From JAUWKC01 sp035527845 (GTDB lineage Bacteria; Planctomycetota; Phycisphaerae; Sedimentisphaerales; Anaerobacaceae): a stretch of DNA of 64,000 bases. The DNA is taken from positions 1 through 64,000 of the forward strand of contig DATKZT010000072.1 of assembly GCA_035527845.1 (NCBI GenBank), in the 5' to 3' direction. Positions 37,569 to 47,291 of the stretch are shown piece by piece. Both the position numbers and the translations under genes were made by a program. Each line of letters opens with the position of its first letter. The first letter of the stretch is position 1. The notes under the pieces are model-generated. The model was not told where the DNA came from and searched no databases. It worked only from the letters and a program-made list of their open reading frames with translations.

Positions 37569-37725
37569 AGCCTGTCCGAATAACGCGCGCAAACCAGAAA
37601 GCGACGCTGTCATTCTGAGCGCAGCGAAGAATCTCAAGCCCACAGACGGGCTTTGCCCATTCGCCGGCCAGATGTTTCGCTTTGCTCAACATGACAACTC
37701 CATACAGGCCAATAGGATAGGCTCT
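37567..37725. repeat. Composite repeat: AGAGCCT termini enclosing a second inverted repeat
   Basis: AGAGCCTGTCCGAATAAC (37567-37584) matches the left end of the 140-318 element with one change, and GGATAGGCTCT (37715-37725) matches its right end. Nested inside are arms GTCATTCTGAGC... (37609-37634) and ...GCTCAACATGAC (37670-37695), which are imperfect reverse complements, plus a hairpin AAGCCC...GGGCTT (37636-37653). The inner part resembles the GTCATTCTGAGCG-type dispersed repeat seen in several environmental bacterial genomes. The rest of the gap up to 37960 shows no gene or clear promoter. Confidence 0.65.
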
Positions 37726-37960
37726 TAGTCTAAGGGCAAGACTCTGGATAAAGGTATGAACTTGTGCGAACACAGCTCCCCGAAAGTCGTAGTTGAAGGC
37801 CCATTGTGAGGATTTTGCTGGTTCCAGTACACATATATATGAAGAGACGCCTCACACACTTGCATTTTCAGCCCAAATTTGGTATTTGGAAGAGAAATGG
37901 AACTGAGGGGGTCGATTGAGCCCGTTCAAAAACATAATCACACTTGAGGAGTTATAGAAC

Positions 37961-40837
37961 ATGAGAATCTTGTCAGCAATTTCATTAGTGGTGATAACCT
38001 GTATGTGGGCTGCATCCGCTTCGGCCGTCGAAACGTGGCGTGAAACCACGTTCGAAGATTTCAGGGACGGAACGTTCGGCGACGGCGGGGTCAACACGTA
38101 CGTCTCTGCCAAAGGCCGGATTCAAACCATTTATCGCTGGGACGCCAACGGCGACGGGTATATCGACCTGCTCTTTGCGAACGCCCACTCGGAGGACGTA
38201 CAGGTCGATATGTCGATTTACTGGGGCAACGGCAAAGACTTCAGCATTCGCAACCACTCTTATGTTCCAGCCTGGGGGCCGGACTGGGCGACGCCGGCGG
38301 ATTTGGACGGCGACGGAGCGGTCGATCTGGTGATGGCGAACACAGGAAACGGCACGTCAAGTGACATGGACAGCTTCGTTTACTACGGCGGGCTGAAAGA
38401 TTCGGACTATAAGGCGAAACCGGGTGAATGGGCCGTATATCCCTTCAAGAGAAGAGTGATTCTTCCCATCGAGGGGTCTACCAAGGCTGCGGTCGCGGAT
38501 CTGAACCGCGATGGTAATCAGGACATTGTGTATGCGAGGAAACAAAAGGCGCGTATATTCTGGGGGCTTGAAGGCGGCCAGTTCGATGGTGAGAAGTACA
38601 CCGACCTTGATCTTGCAAACACTGCGGATGTAGCCGTCGGCGATTTGAACGGCGACAAATGGCCTGAACTGGTTTTTTGCGGGCCAGATAAGGCGTCCTT
38701 TGTTCTCTGGGGCGGCAAGAAGGGTATCTCGAAAGACAACATGCTGGAGCTTCCCACGGCCAAAGCCTTCTCAGTCGAGATGGCCGACGTTGACAACGAC
38801 GGCAAGACGGACCTGATTTTCGCCAACAATGACGGAGACGAATCCTGGGCCTACCTCAACAGCAAGGGTTCGTTCAGTCCGGACAAAAGGATTGCCTTCG
38901 AGACGCACAAGGCCGTGGACAGCGTCGTGGCGGACTTCAACGGCGATGGTATTGCGGACGTCTTTTTCACCAATCACGACCTGAACGGCTATCGAATCAC
39001 GGACTCTTTTCTTTACTTCGGGTCGAAAGACGGTTTTTCGAAAGACAAGCTTCAGAAGTTCCGAACCATCGGCGCGTGGTCTGCGGCGGCGGCGGACCTC
39101 AACAAGGACGGCCGGGTGGATTTGCTGGTTACCAATTATCAGGAGCACAATACATACGAGCTGCCTTCGTTCGTTTACTGGAACACGCCGACGGGATTCG
39201 ATTTGTCGCGCCGCACGCCCCTTTTCGAGCACGGTGCAAAAGGCAGTGCCATCGCCGATTTCAACGGCGACGGACACCTCGATATTTTCATTGTCTCCAC
39301 AATAACCACGACGGAAAATGAGTATCACCCGAATTATGTGTACTGGGGCAACTCGCAGGGCCGGTACAGCCCGGCGCATCGGCTGGAACTGCCCGGGTTG
39401 GAGACACTGTGGTCGGGGATGGCCGATATTGATGATGACGGCCAGGTGGATATTATCTTCTCGAATCACGGCGAGGGACACGCCACCAAGTGGGGCTACA
39501 TGGACCTGTTCATCTACTGGAACGAGAACAACAACTTCGACTTCAACCGCCGGACGGGGATGCCGACCTTCAAGGTGCACGGGGGGCTGCTGTTCGCCGA
39601 TATCGACAAGGACGGGTACATCGATATTGTCGTGGGAAATGAGAAGAACTATCCGCTGGACGGCAAATTCGTGGAGGCGCGTTATACCGAGTACACATCG
39701 GGCTCGGGTGACACGAGCGATGAGATTTATCCTGGGTCGTTCGTCTATTGGGGCGGGCCGCAGGGTTTTGTGATTACCGAGCGCAGCGATCTGCCGGCGA
39801 CCTGGTGTCGGCTGCCGGCCATGGCGGACCTCGACGGCGACGGCAACCTCGATATTGTCTTCGGCAACGAAGGCGAGGGCGACGACAAGCTGGGGCATAT
39901 ATTCTTCAGCAACGGTACCCGCAACACGAACAAATGGCGCCACAGGCAGGTCGAAGGAACCACAAGAACGGGCCAGCTCAATATCGCGGACCTGAACAGG
40001 GACGGATTCCTCGACATTATTTTCACCCGCGGGGGAAAGGACGACAACCACTTTTTCATCTACTACGGCGATGCCGAGACGAGCTACGGCACTGACAAAA
40101 TGGTGAGGGTGGAAGGCGTGTGGGCCAAGACGATGTCGGTGGCCGATGTGGATGAGGACGGCTGGCTGGACCTGCTATGCTCGAATTACTGGCATCCAAA
40201 ACCATTAGGTCGAGACGGTACTTCGCACGTGCTGCTGGGCGGTCCGGATGGCTACAGTATGCAGCACAAAATAACTTTTCCGACCACAGGCGGCGACGGC
40301 ACGCTGGTGAATGATTTCAACTTCGACGGCTACAAGGACATCATGTGGTATTCCCACCGCAGGGACGGCGACTTCAACGTGCCGGGCAAACCCAACAAGC
40401 ACGTCACCGACTCGTTCCTCTTCTGGGGCGGTCCGGCGGGATTCAAGGCGGAGAATAAGCTGAGAATCCCCGGTCGCGGCGTGCACTTTCGCAAGAGCAC
40501 CGACGAGATAGGAAATGTTTACGACCGCGGCTACCTGTTCGATTATGTTTCTTCGCCGTACAATTACGGGTCGAAGAACCCGATTTGGATTAGCTGGGTG
40601 GCTGAGGAGCCGCACAGGAGCAAAGTCAGGTTCCAAATTCGCGTGGCAAAGAGCAATGCCGACTTGAAAAAGGCGCCGTGGCTCGGCGCCAACGGTGAAG
40701 GCAGCTACTTTACCGAGCGCAAGAGCTCGCTCAAGACGCTGCCGAAGGGCTCATGGATGCAGTACCGCGCCCTCCTCGACACTTACAATGGCGTACACAC
40801 CCCGGTGCTGGATACGGTGGAGATTGCCTTCGAATGA
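37961..40837 (+). CDS. Secreted FG-GAP/VCBS repeat protein with 14 calcium-binding repeats
   Basis: The 958-residue product has GAGGAG before ATG 37961 and a signal peptide ending ASA. The body contains 14 D-x-D/N-x-D-G-x-x-D repeats, for example DANGDGYIDLLFA, DLDGDGAVDLVMA, DFNGDGHLDIFIV and DVDEDGWLDLLCS, each about 50-60 residues apart. These are calcium-binding turns of integrin-alpha-type propellers, and 14 repeats would make two seven-bladed propellers. About 130 C-terminal residues (from the VSSPYNYGSKNP segment) form a separate beta domain, IRVAKSNADLKKAPW, like those after planctomycete propellers. FG-GAP proteins mediate adhesion or glycan binding rather than known catalysis. It stands alone, converging with the GH51 gene. 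Confidence 0.85.
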   Translation: MRILSAISLVVITCMWAASASAVETWRETTFEDFRDGTFGDGGVNTYVSAKGRIQTIYRWDANGDGYIDLLFANAHSEDVQVDMSIYWGNGKDFSIRNHSYVPAWGPDWATPADLDGDGAVDLVMANTGNGTSSDMDSFVYYGGLKDSDYKAKPGEWAVYPFKRRVILPIEGSTKAAVADLNRDGNQDIVYARKQKARIFWGLEGGQFDGEKYTDLDLANTADVAVGDLNGDKWPELVFCGPDKASFVLWGGKKGISKDNMLELPTAKAFSVEMADVDNDGKTDLIFANNDGDESWAYLNSKGSFSPDKRIAFETHKAVDSVVADFNGDGIADVFFTNHDLNGYRITDSFLYFGSKDGFSKDKLQKFRTIGAWSAAAADLNKDGRVDLLVTNYQEHNTYELPSFVYWNTPTGFDLSRRTPLFEHGAKGSAIADFNGDGHLDIFIVSTITTTENEYHPNYVYWGNSQGRYSPAHRLELPGLETLWSGMADIDDDGQVDIIFSNHGEGHATKWGYMDLFIYWNENNNFDFNRRTGMPTFKVHGGLLFADIDKDGYIDIVVGNEKNYPLDGKFVEARYTEYTSGSGDTSDEIYPGSFVYWGGPQGFVITERSDLPATWCRLPAMADLDGDGNLDIVFGNEGEGDDKLGHIFFSNGTRNTNKWRHRQVEGTTRTGQLNIADLNRDGFLDIIFTRGGKDDNHFFIYYGDAETSYGTDKMVRVEGVWAKTMSVADVDEDGWLDLLCSNYWHPKPLGRDGTSHVLLGGPDGYSMQHKITFPTTGGDGTLVNDFNFDGYKDIMWYSHRRDGDFNVPGKPNKHVTDSFLFWGGPAGFKAENKLRIPGRGVHFRKSTDEIGNVYDRGYLFDYVSSPYNYGSKNPIWISWVAEEPHRSKVRFQIRVAKSNADLKKAPWLGANGEGSYFTERKSSLKTLPKGSWMQYRALLDTYNGVHTPVLDTVEIAFE

Positions 40838-40893
40838 CCACCAGGCAAGCGGCGAAAACGCATGCCATCGACGACGAGTACTCAAACGGATAG

Positions 40894-42498
40894 TTACTCA
40901 ACTGTCAGCACCACCACTGATTTTGCGGGCAGCGTCACCGTCAACTCGTCGTCTTTCAGCTTTGCGCCGTCGAAATCAGCGGGCTTTATGGCCTGCGGAT
41001 TATCAAAAGTGTTGTGGGCGTTAATATCCTCGCTGGTCAGCACCCGCCCGCTCACCTTACTTACCTTCGCACCTTTCAGCTCGCACGAAACCATGGCCTC
41101 TAGCTTCGGGTCCATGTTGCACAGCGATATATGAATCTTTCCGGTGCTGTCCTTCGACGCCGAGGCATTCAGCGACGGAATCTTCTCCTCGCCGAACACG
41201 TAATCGCCGCACTTTAGCTCGATCGGCAGCATGGTCGCATCGTGATGGACCTTGTACATCTCATAGACGTGGTACGTCGGCGTCAGAATCATCTTCGGCC
41301 CTTCTGTCAGAATCATCGCCTGCAGCACGTTCACCGTCTGCGCGATGTTGGCCATCTTCACGCGGTCACAATGATTGTTGAAGATATTCAGCGTGACGCC
41401 CGCCACCATCGCATCGTGAAGCGTGTTCTGCTGATACAAAAACCGCGGATTGGTCCCCGGCTCGGTCTTGTGCCATGTCCCCCACTCATCGCAAATCACA
41501 TCGACCTTTTTTTGCGGGTCATACTCTTCCATGATTTGAGAGTGCGTGACCACAAGCTCCTCCATCCGCAGCGCCCTTTGCAGTTGCGCGAACCAATCCG
41601 CTTCATCGAACTCGGCCGCCGGCTTCTTTCCCTTGCCGGAGCCGCAGTAATAATGGAAGGCCAGCCCCTGCATCGATTTTCCCGCCTCGAGCATCAGCAC
41701 GCGCGTCCATTCGAAGTTGCGGCTGTTGGCGCCGCAGGCGATTCGGAACACCTGGTTGTCACCGTATCCACGGACATAGGTGGAGAATCGCCGATACTGG
41801 TCGGCGTAGAACTCCGGGCGCATCCGCCCGCCGCAGCCCCAGTTCTCGTTGCCGACGCCCCAGTATTTGACCTTCCAGGGCTTGTCTCTGCCGTTTTGCC
41901 GGCGAAGATTCGACATCGGCCCCTCGCCGTCAAGCGTCGTGTATTCGACCCACTCCTGCAGTTCCCGCACCGTCCCGCTGCCCACGTTGCCGCAGATATA
42001 AGGCTCACAGCCGAGCTGGTCGCACAAATCAAGAAACTCGTGCGTGCCGAACTCATTTTTTTCCGTCACGCCGCCCCAGTAAACGTTGACTATGGGCGGA
42101 CGTTTCCGGCGCGGGCCTACGCCGTCTTTCCAGTGATACGTATCCGCGAAGCAGCCGCCCGGCCACCGCAGAACCGGTATCTTGATTGCCCGCAGGGCGG
42201 CCACCACGTCATTGCGGATACCCCGCGTGTTGGGAATCGGAGAATCCTCGCCGACCCAGAAGCCGTCGTAAATGCACCGGCCCAGGTGTTCAGCGAAGTG
42301 CCCGTAAATGTTTCTGTTGATTGTCTCGGTGCCTTGGCCGGCGTTGACCACCAGCTTGTTCGCATGCGCCGCGCTTTGCGACTCTTGCGCCGGCGATACC
42401 AGAGCCCCCGTCAGCAAGAACGCAATCAATGCAAAAACAAGGATTCTTTCGGCGGTCCTGCTCACTCTTGAGATTTTCTTGAAGTCAGCGTGTCTCAT
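40894..42498 (-). CDS. Exported GH51 alpha-L-arabinofuranosidase
   Basis: The 534-residue enzyme starts at ATG 42498 with AGGAG upstream and has an N-terminal hydrophobic export segment (about 18-38). GH51 landmarks are clear: NRNIYGHFAEHLGRCIYDG, PVLRWPGGCFADTYHW, YWGVGNENWGCGG with acid/base Glu218, and VICDEWGTWH with nucleophile Glu338. A C-terminal beta domain completes it. GH51 enzymes release terminal alpha-L-arabinofuranose from arabinans, arabinoxylans and arabinogalactans with retention. Many GH51 proteins are cytoplasmic; this one is probably exported, fitting the secreted cluster. It is on the minus strand, divergent from the 42926 gene and convergent with the FG-GAP gene, with a 56-base gap between stops. 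Confidence 0.93.
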   Translation of the reverse strand: MRHADFKKISRVSRTAERILVFALIAFLLTGALVSPAQESQSAAHANKLVVNAGQGTETINRNIYGHFAEHLGRCIYDGFWVGEDSPIPNTRGIRNDVVAALRAIKIPVLRWPGGCFADTYHWKDGVGPRRKRPPIVNVYWGGVTEKNEFGTHEFLDLCDQLGCEPYICGNVGSGTVRELQEWVEYTTLDGEGPMSNLRRQNGRDKPWKVKYWGVGNENWGCGGRMRPEFYADQYRRFSTYVRGYGDNQVFRIACGANSRNFEWTRVLMLEAGKSMQGLAFHYYCGSGKGKKPAAEFDEADWFAQLQRALRMEELVVTHSQIMEEYDPQKKVDVICDEWGTWHKTEPGTNPRFLYQQNTLHDAMVAGVTLNIFNNHCDRVKMANIAQTVNVLQAMILTEGPKMILTPTYHVYEMYKVHHDATMLPIELKCGDYVFGEEKIPSLNASASKDSTGKIHISLCNMDPKLEAMVSCELKGAKVSKVSGRVLTSEDINAHNTFDNPQAIKPADFDGAKLKDDELTVTLPAKSVVVLTVE

Positions 42499-42925
42499 CT
42501 TTTTCTCCTGTCAAATGCGGTGTTAACATTACTAATCCCAAACGATGCTGTTCGCCACCGGCGCCGTCCCGGCATAGGCTAACAAAGTAAGCTCAGGGCG
42601 TGAGAAAATCAAGAGAAACCGGCAATAAAGTGCTTTCGTCTGCCGCAAGAACGCGCGAGGCGGCTTGTCGCATTCCACCCGATGCCCGGCAACCACACAA
42701 GCCTTGACGCCTTCAATGCAAGCGTGTATCCTTTTCAGCAATGCGCGACCCGGCGGCGCACCGCCGCTTGCATGATGGTTCGGCCTCGAAAAGAGGGCAC
42801 AAGATCGGCCCCGTCTGTCGTACTGATGAGCATCGTTGTTGTTATGGTAACCGCTGCCCAGCATGTTATTCTCTGGTGAGGTTTCATTGAGCATATTGAC
42901 TTCTCGTATGAAGAAAGGAGCTGCC
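42499..42925. other. Divergent intergenic region between GH51 and FG-GAP genes
   Basis: The 427 bases separate two divergent genes and should contain both promoters. A perfect hairpin CGGCGG-CGCA-CCGCCG lies at 42751-42766. On the minus strand a weak TTGATT-17-TACTTT pair occurs about 90 bases before the GH51 start. A 131-codon minus-strand open frame crosses the region, but its composition and lack of a domain argue against a gene. No further feature was recognised. Confidence 0.4.
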
Positions 42926-45900
42926 ATGGTTCGCAGGAGCGTTTTTCTGACGGCGGCACTTGCCCTACTGACCGCTATGACGGGCTCTTCGGCTCAGTCT
43001 CCAACAAGACCGACTGTAGCCGCACAGCCGCCGGGGGTGGTTATCGACTATCTCCCGTCGCAGACGAAGGATTATGTGGGTTCGCCGAGTATTGCGATTC
43101 TGCCCAATGGGCGCTATGTGGCGTCGCATGATGTATTCGGCGATGGGCCCATAGGCAGTCAGGGCAAGTGGACGTATATTTTTGAGTCCGTTGATTCTGG
43201 CAGGAGCTGGCGGCGATTGACGGAGTTGGATGGCCAGTGGTGGTCGACGGTTTTCGTTCACAAGGATGCACTATACATTATCGGCACCAGCAGAAAGCAT
43301 GGTGACATTGTCATCCGGCGCTCGAGCGACGGCGGAAAAACGTGGACAAATCCGAAGGATGAGAAGACCGGCCTTCCGGCAGAGGGCAGGTTCCATTGTG
43401 CGCCGGTTCCGGTGGTGGTTCACAAGGGCAGAATCTGGCGGGCCTTCGAGGTCGATGGAGGACACTATCGCTGGGAGGCGTTTGTCATGTCGGCGCCTGT
43501 CGAGGCCGACCTGCTCAATGCGAAGAACTGGCGGATGAGCAACAAGCTGATGGTAGATAAACGGGCCAATATGTTCAAATGGCTGGAGGGAAACGTTGTT
43601 GTGACTCCTGATGGGGGGCTCGTAAATATGCTTCGCACACAGAAGCCGGCGGCACGGGCGGCCATGATCCACATATCCGACGACGGCAGAGAGCTGAGCT
43701 TTGACCCAAACGCGGACATGATCGATTTTCCCGGCGGCGCAAAGAAGTTCACTATCCGCTATGATAAAGTAACCGCCAAATACTGGTCTCTGGTAAACAT
43801 CATAACCGAGCCCGGCCCGCTGGAGGAAGCGCCACAGGACCACAGGAATACTCTGGCCCTGACGTGCTCGAAGGATTTGCGCAAGTGGGAGGTTCGCTAC
43901 GTTGTGCTCAGCTTCAGGAAGGGCGAGCACCTGACGCGGGAGAACAACAAGTTCGGCTGGCAGTATATCGACTGGCTTATTGAGGGCGATGACATCATCT
44001 TTGTTTCGCGGACGGCGTGGGGGTGGGAAACGCCGCGCTCGCACGATGCCAATTATTTCACATTTCATCGAATACCGAATTTCCGAAAAGAGACCTTGGG
44101 CGACGAACCATTGTATTCCGGTCCGAGGCCTGATACGCGGGGCCTCGAGAGGATTAGATACAACAATCCCGGTCTGCAAGTTGACCTGGGGGTGGGGCTG
44201 TGGGCGTGGCCGCTGCCGATGGATTACGATGGCGACGGCGACTATGACCTTGTGGTCTCGTGCTCGGACAAACCCTACAACGGAACTTACTTTTTCGAAA
44301 ATCCGGCTGGGAATGTGAAAATGCCGGTCTTCAACCCGGCGGTCAGAATCGGTAAGGGGTATGAAAATATCCAGGTCTCGTACGTGGGCGGCAAGGCCCG
44401 CGTCCTGATACGGGCAAAGGAGCTTGCTCACTTTACAGACAGGAAAAATGAAATCGACAAAAGCGTCGATATTTATCCGCGTCACGAGATTTACGAGTCA
44501 AAGGGACGCGTGCGGGCCAATCAGTGGAAGTACTGTGATTACGAGGGCGACGGCGACCTCGACCTTATTGTCGGTGTGGGCGACTGGACGGAATACGGCT
44601 GGGACAACGCATTCGACAGCACAGGCCGATGGACTAAGGGCCCGCTGCACGGATATGTCTATTTGATTCTCAACAACGGAACTACAGATAAGCCGGTTTA
44701 TGCCGAGCCGGTGAAGGTGATGGCCGGCGACGCGCCCATTGACGTATACGGGATGCCCTCGCCGAATTTTGATGACTTCGACGGCGACGGTGACTTAGAT
44801 CTGCTATGCGGGGAGTTTGTAGACAAGTTCACCTACTTCGAGAATGTGGGGACACGAACGGAGCCGAAATATGCGAAGGGGCGGTATCTAAAACATGAAG
44901 GCGAGACACTTACGATGGATTTGTGTATGATTGTGCCGGTTGCGCTCGACTGGGACAAGGACGGTGACATCGATCTGGTTGTGGGCCAGGAAGACGGACG
45001 CGTTGCTCTGGTGGAAAATACCGGCAAGGTCGCCGATGGGATGCCGCAGTTCCTGCCGCCCGTGTTCTTCAGGCAACAGGCTGAGGACGTGAAGTTCGGG
45101 GCGCTGGTGACGCCGTATAGTGTTGACTGGGACGGTGACGGCGATGAGGACCTTATTTGTGGAAACACGGCCGGGTATATCGGTTTCATCGAGAATCTGG
45201 ACGGCGGAAACCCGCCAAGATGGGCTGAACCGAAATATCTCAAGGCCGACGGCGAGGTGATTCGCATCATGGCCGGACCCAATGGCTCTATTCAGGGACC
45301 TTGTGAAGCCAAGTGGGGCTACACCACGCTGAGTGTGGCTGATTGGAACCATGACGGGCTGGCCGACATCATTATCAACTCGATCTGGGGCAAGGTACTG
45401 TGGTTCCGCAATGCCGGCAGCCGAAAAGAGCCCAAACTTGCGGGCGGCGAGCCCGTTGAAGTTGAGTGGCCCGGAAATCCGCCCAAGCCCGCGTGGACCT
45501 GGTGGCAGCCAAAGGGTAAGCAACTCGCCACCCAGTGGCGGACGACGCCGGTGGTCATCGACCTCAACAAAGACGGACTCAACGACCTTGTGATGCTGGA
45601 CCACGAAGGCTATCTGGCCTTTTTCGAGCGCACCAGGGAAAAGGGCCAGCTGATACTGCTGCCGCCCAGGCGCATCTTCAAGGACAATGCCGGTGAAACG
45701 CTTCGGCTTAGCAAAAGAGACGCTGGCGGCAGCGGCCGACGAAAGCTATGCATGACGGACTGGGACGGCGACGGCAGGCTCGACCTACTGGTAAACAGTC
45801 GCAACATTAACTTCTTTCGCAATATTTCCAAGGAGTCCGGCGAATATGTGTTTGAGGACACCGGGATGGTTGATGAGCGGATTCTGGCCGGTCATTCGAC

Positions 45901-46030
45901 GAGTCCGACGGTGGTGGACTGGGATAACAACGGGATTCCTGAGCTGCTGGTCGGCGCCGAAGACGGATTCGTGTACTATATCACAAACCCACACGCCCCC
46001 GACGCGGACGCACTGCCTGCCAGCTTTTAG
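42926..46030 (+). CDS. Secreted hybrid protein: N-terminal sialidase-like propeller plus FG-GAP repeats
   Basis: The 1034-residue product starts at ATG 42926, five bases after AAAGGAG; upstream ATGs at 42863 and 42908 precede that site. After a signal peptide ending SSA, residues about 45-410 form a sialidase-like propeller with Asp boxes SVDSGRSW and SSDGGKTW. Residues 440-1025 carry nine D-x-D-G-D-type repeats: DYDGDGDYDLVVS, DYEGDGDLDLIVG, DFDGDGDLDLLCG, DWDKDGDIDLVVG, DWDGDGDEDLICG, DWNHDGLADIIIN, DLNKDGLNDLVML, DWDGDGRLDLLVN and DWDNNGIPELLVG. The first half could be a carbohydrate-active enzyme and the second a calcium-stabilised binding platform. It is followed by an aldo/keto reductase 82 bases downstream. 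Confidence 0.85.
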   Translation: MVRRSVFLTAALALLTAMTGSSAQSPTRPTVAAQPPGVVIDYLPSQTKDYVGSPSIAILPNGRYVASHDVFGDGPIGSQGKWTYIFESVDSGRSWRRLTELDGQWWSTVFVHKDALYIIGTSRKHGDIVIRRSSDGGKTWTNPKDEKTGLPAEGRFHCAPVPVVVHKGRIWRAFEVDGGHYRWEAFVMSAPVEADLLNAKNWRMSNKLMVDKRANMFKWLEGNVVVTPDGGLVNMLRTQKPAARAAMIHISDDGRELSFDPNADMIDFPGGAKKFTIRYDKVTAKYWSLVNIITEPGPLEEAPQDHRNTLALTCSKDLRKWEVRYVVLSFRKGEHLTRENNKFGWQYIDWLIEGDDIIFVSRTAWGWETPRSHDANYFTFHRIPNFRKETLGDEPLYSGPRPDTRGLERIRYNNPGLQVDLGVGLWAWPLPMDYDGDGDYDLVVSCSDKPYNGTYFFENPAGNVKMPVFNPAVRIGKGYENIQVSYVGGKARVLIRAKELAHFTDRKNEIDKSVDIYPRHEIYESKGRVRANQWKYCDYEGDGDLDLIVGVGDWTEYGWDNAFDSTGRWTKGPLHGYVYLILNNGTTDKPVYAEPVKVMAGDAPIDVYGMPSPNFDDFDGDGDLDLLCGEFVDKFTYFENVGTRTEPKYAKGRYLKHEGETLTMDLCMIVPVALDWDKDGDIDLVVGQEDGRVALVENTGKVADGMPQFLPPVFFRQQAEDVKFGALVTPYSVDWDGDGDEDLICGNTAGYIGFIENLDGGNPPRWAEPKYLKADGEVIRIMAGPNGSIQGPCEAKWGYTTLSVADWNHDGLADIIINSIWGKVLWFRNAGSRKEPKLAGGEPVEVEWPGNPPKPAWTWWQPKGKQLATQWRTTPVVIDLNKDGLNDLVMLDHEGYLAFFERTREKGQLILLPPRRIFKDNAGETLRLSKRDAGGSGRRKLCMTDWDGDGRLDLLVNSRNINFFRNISKESGEYVFEDTGMVDERILAGHSTSPTVVDWDNNGIPELLVGAEDGFVYYITNPHAPDADALPASF

Positions 46031-46112
46031 CGGTTTGGGGTTGACAGGAATGGCCTATGTGGATAGTTTATTGCGGGTTGAAATGAAGGAATTGTTATAA
46101 GGAGCTGACAAA

Positions 46113-47291
46113 ATGGGACGAAAAGACGTGTCTGAACAGGTATGGTTGGATAAGAATGTAAAAGGTATTGATCCGGATTCGGTGGGTAAGGTCACGCTGC
46201 CCGACGGGACCGTTATGCCGATAGCTGCGTTCGGCACGTTTCATTCCGACTGGGCGCAGGCATATATGAAGGATGCAACGGTCGAGGCCATCAGGATTGG
46301 CTACAGGCATATAGATACCGCAAGGGCATACGAAAATGAAGATGTTGTCGGTGAGGGGATTCGCCAGGCCATAAAGGAAGGACATATTTCTTCGCGTGAC
46401 GATTTGTTCATTACGGGAAAACTCTGGAACGGCCACATGGCCAAGAAAGACGTCGCGCCGGCTCTGGATGATACCCTTAAGGCCTTGGGCATTGAAAAGA
46501 TTGACATGTATCTCAATCACTGGCCCTGGCCCAATGTGCATACGCCGGGTTGTGCGGGCGACCACCGCAATCCCGATGCCGTCCCATACATTCACGAAGA
46601 TTTCATGGAGACGTGGGGGGAAATTGTCAAACTGAAGAAAGCGGGCAAGATTGTTAACATCGGCATTTCCAACCACACCGAAAAGACCCTGGATTTATTG
46701 CTCAGGGATACCGATGACTATTCGCGTCCGGTGCTCAATCAGACGGAGATGCATCCTCTCCTGCAACAAACCGAGTCCCGCAGGTATATGTATGAGCGCG
46801 GCATCATCTGCACCGGATATATGTCGCTCGGGTCTCCGAAAAGGCCGGGGCGTGACAGGTTCAAGGAACACAGGGCCGATATGCAGGACCCGGTAATTCT
46901 GTCTATCGCGAAGGAAGCGGGAATCACGCCGGCGCAGGTTTGTCTGAACTGGGCATATCAGAGAGAGAACAAGACGGGCGGATATGTGGCGATGGCAACG
47001 AGGTCGGACTGGATACTGGAAAATCTTATAGCCGCGACAAAGGATATTCTGACCCCCGAGCAAATGCTGAGGATATCAGGCGACAGCACGGAGGAGAATC
47101 CGGGCATCGACGCCAATAACAGGCTTATCTGGGGACAGGTATTCCTGTGGCCGGAAGCCCTGGGAGACTGGCGAGTACTGTGGGACGACAGTCAGGTCTT
47201 CGAGAAGAGATCCGGCTATCAAAAGTTCAAGAAATCATTCGCAGAACATCACAAAGTCTGGCAGGAGACGGCCGTTAGCGCACCTCACTAA
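46113..47291 (+). CDS. Aldo/keto reductase
   Basis: The 392-residue cytosolic protein starts at ATG 46113 after AAGGAG. AKR motifs are present: IRIGYRHIDTARAYENEDVV (catalytic Asp and Tyr), MYLNHWPWPNVH (catalytic His region), IGISNHTEKT and VLNQTEMHP. It is longer than the usual 280-330 residues, with extra sequence around 325-392. AKRs reduce aldehydes and sugars with NADPH; reducing a sugar-derived aldehyde such as lactaldehyde from the aldolase step would fit the cluster. Its stop codon overlaps that of the convergent PfkB gene by two bases. Confidence 0.88.
   Translation: MGRKDVSEQVWLDKNVKGIDPDSVGKVTLPDGTVMPIAAFGTFHSDWAQAYMKDATVEAIRIGYRHIDTARAYENEDVVGEGIRQAIKEGHISSRDDLFITGKLWNGHMAKKDVAPALDDTLKALGIEKIDMYLNHWPWPNVHTPGCAGDHRNPDAVPYIHEDFMETWGEIVKLKKAGKIVNIGISNHTEKTLDLLLRDTDDYSRPVLNQTEMHPLLQQTESRRYMYERGIICTGYMSLGSPKRPGRDRFKEHRADMQDPVILSIAKEAGITPAQVCLNWAYQRENKTGGYVAMATRSDWILENLIAATKDILTPEQMLRISGDSTEENPGIDANNRLIWGQVFLWPEALGDWRVLWDDSQVFEKRSGYQKFKKSFAEHHKVWQETAVSAPH

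Noticed and set aside
41242..42471. 409-codon plus-strand open frame
   Set aside because: It lies opposite the GH51 gene, whose catalytic motifs are clear; the composition is typical of an antisense frame.
42532..42927. 131-codon minus-strand open frame in the divergent intergenic region
   Set aside because: It overlaps the start of the 42926 gene, lacks a ribosome-binding site and has no protein-family signal.
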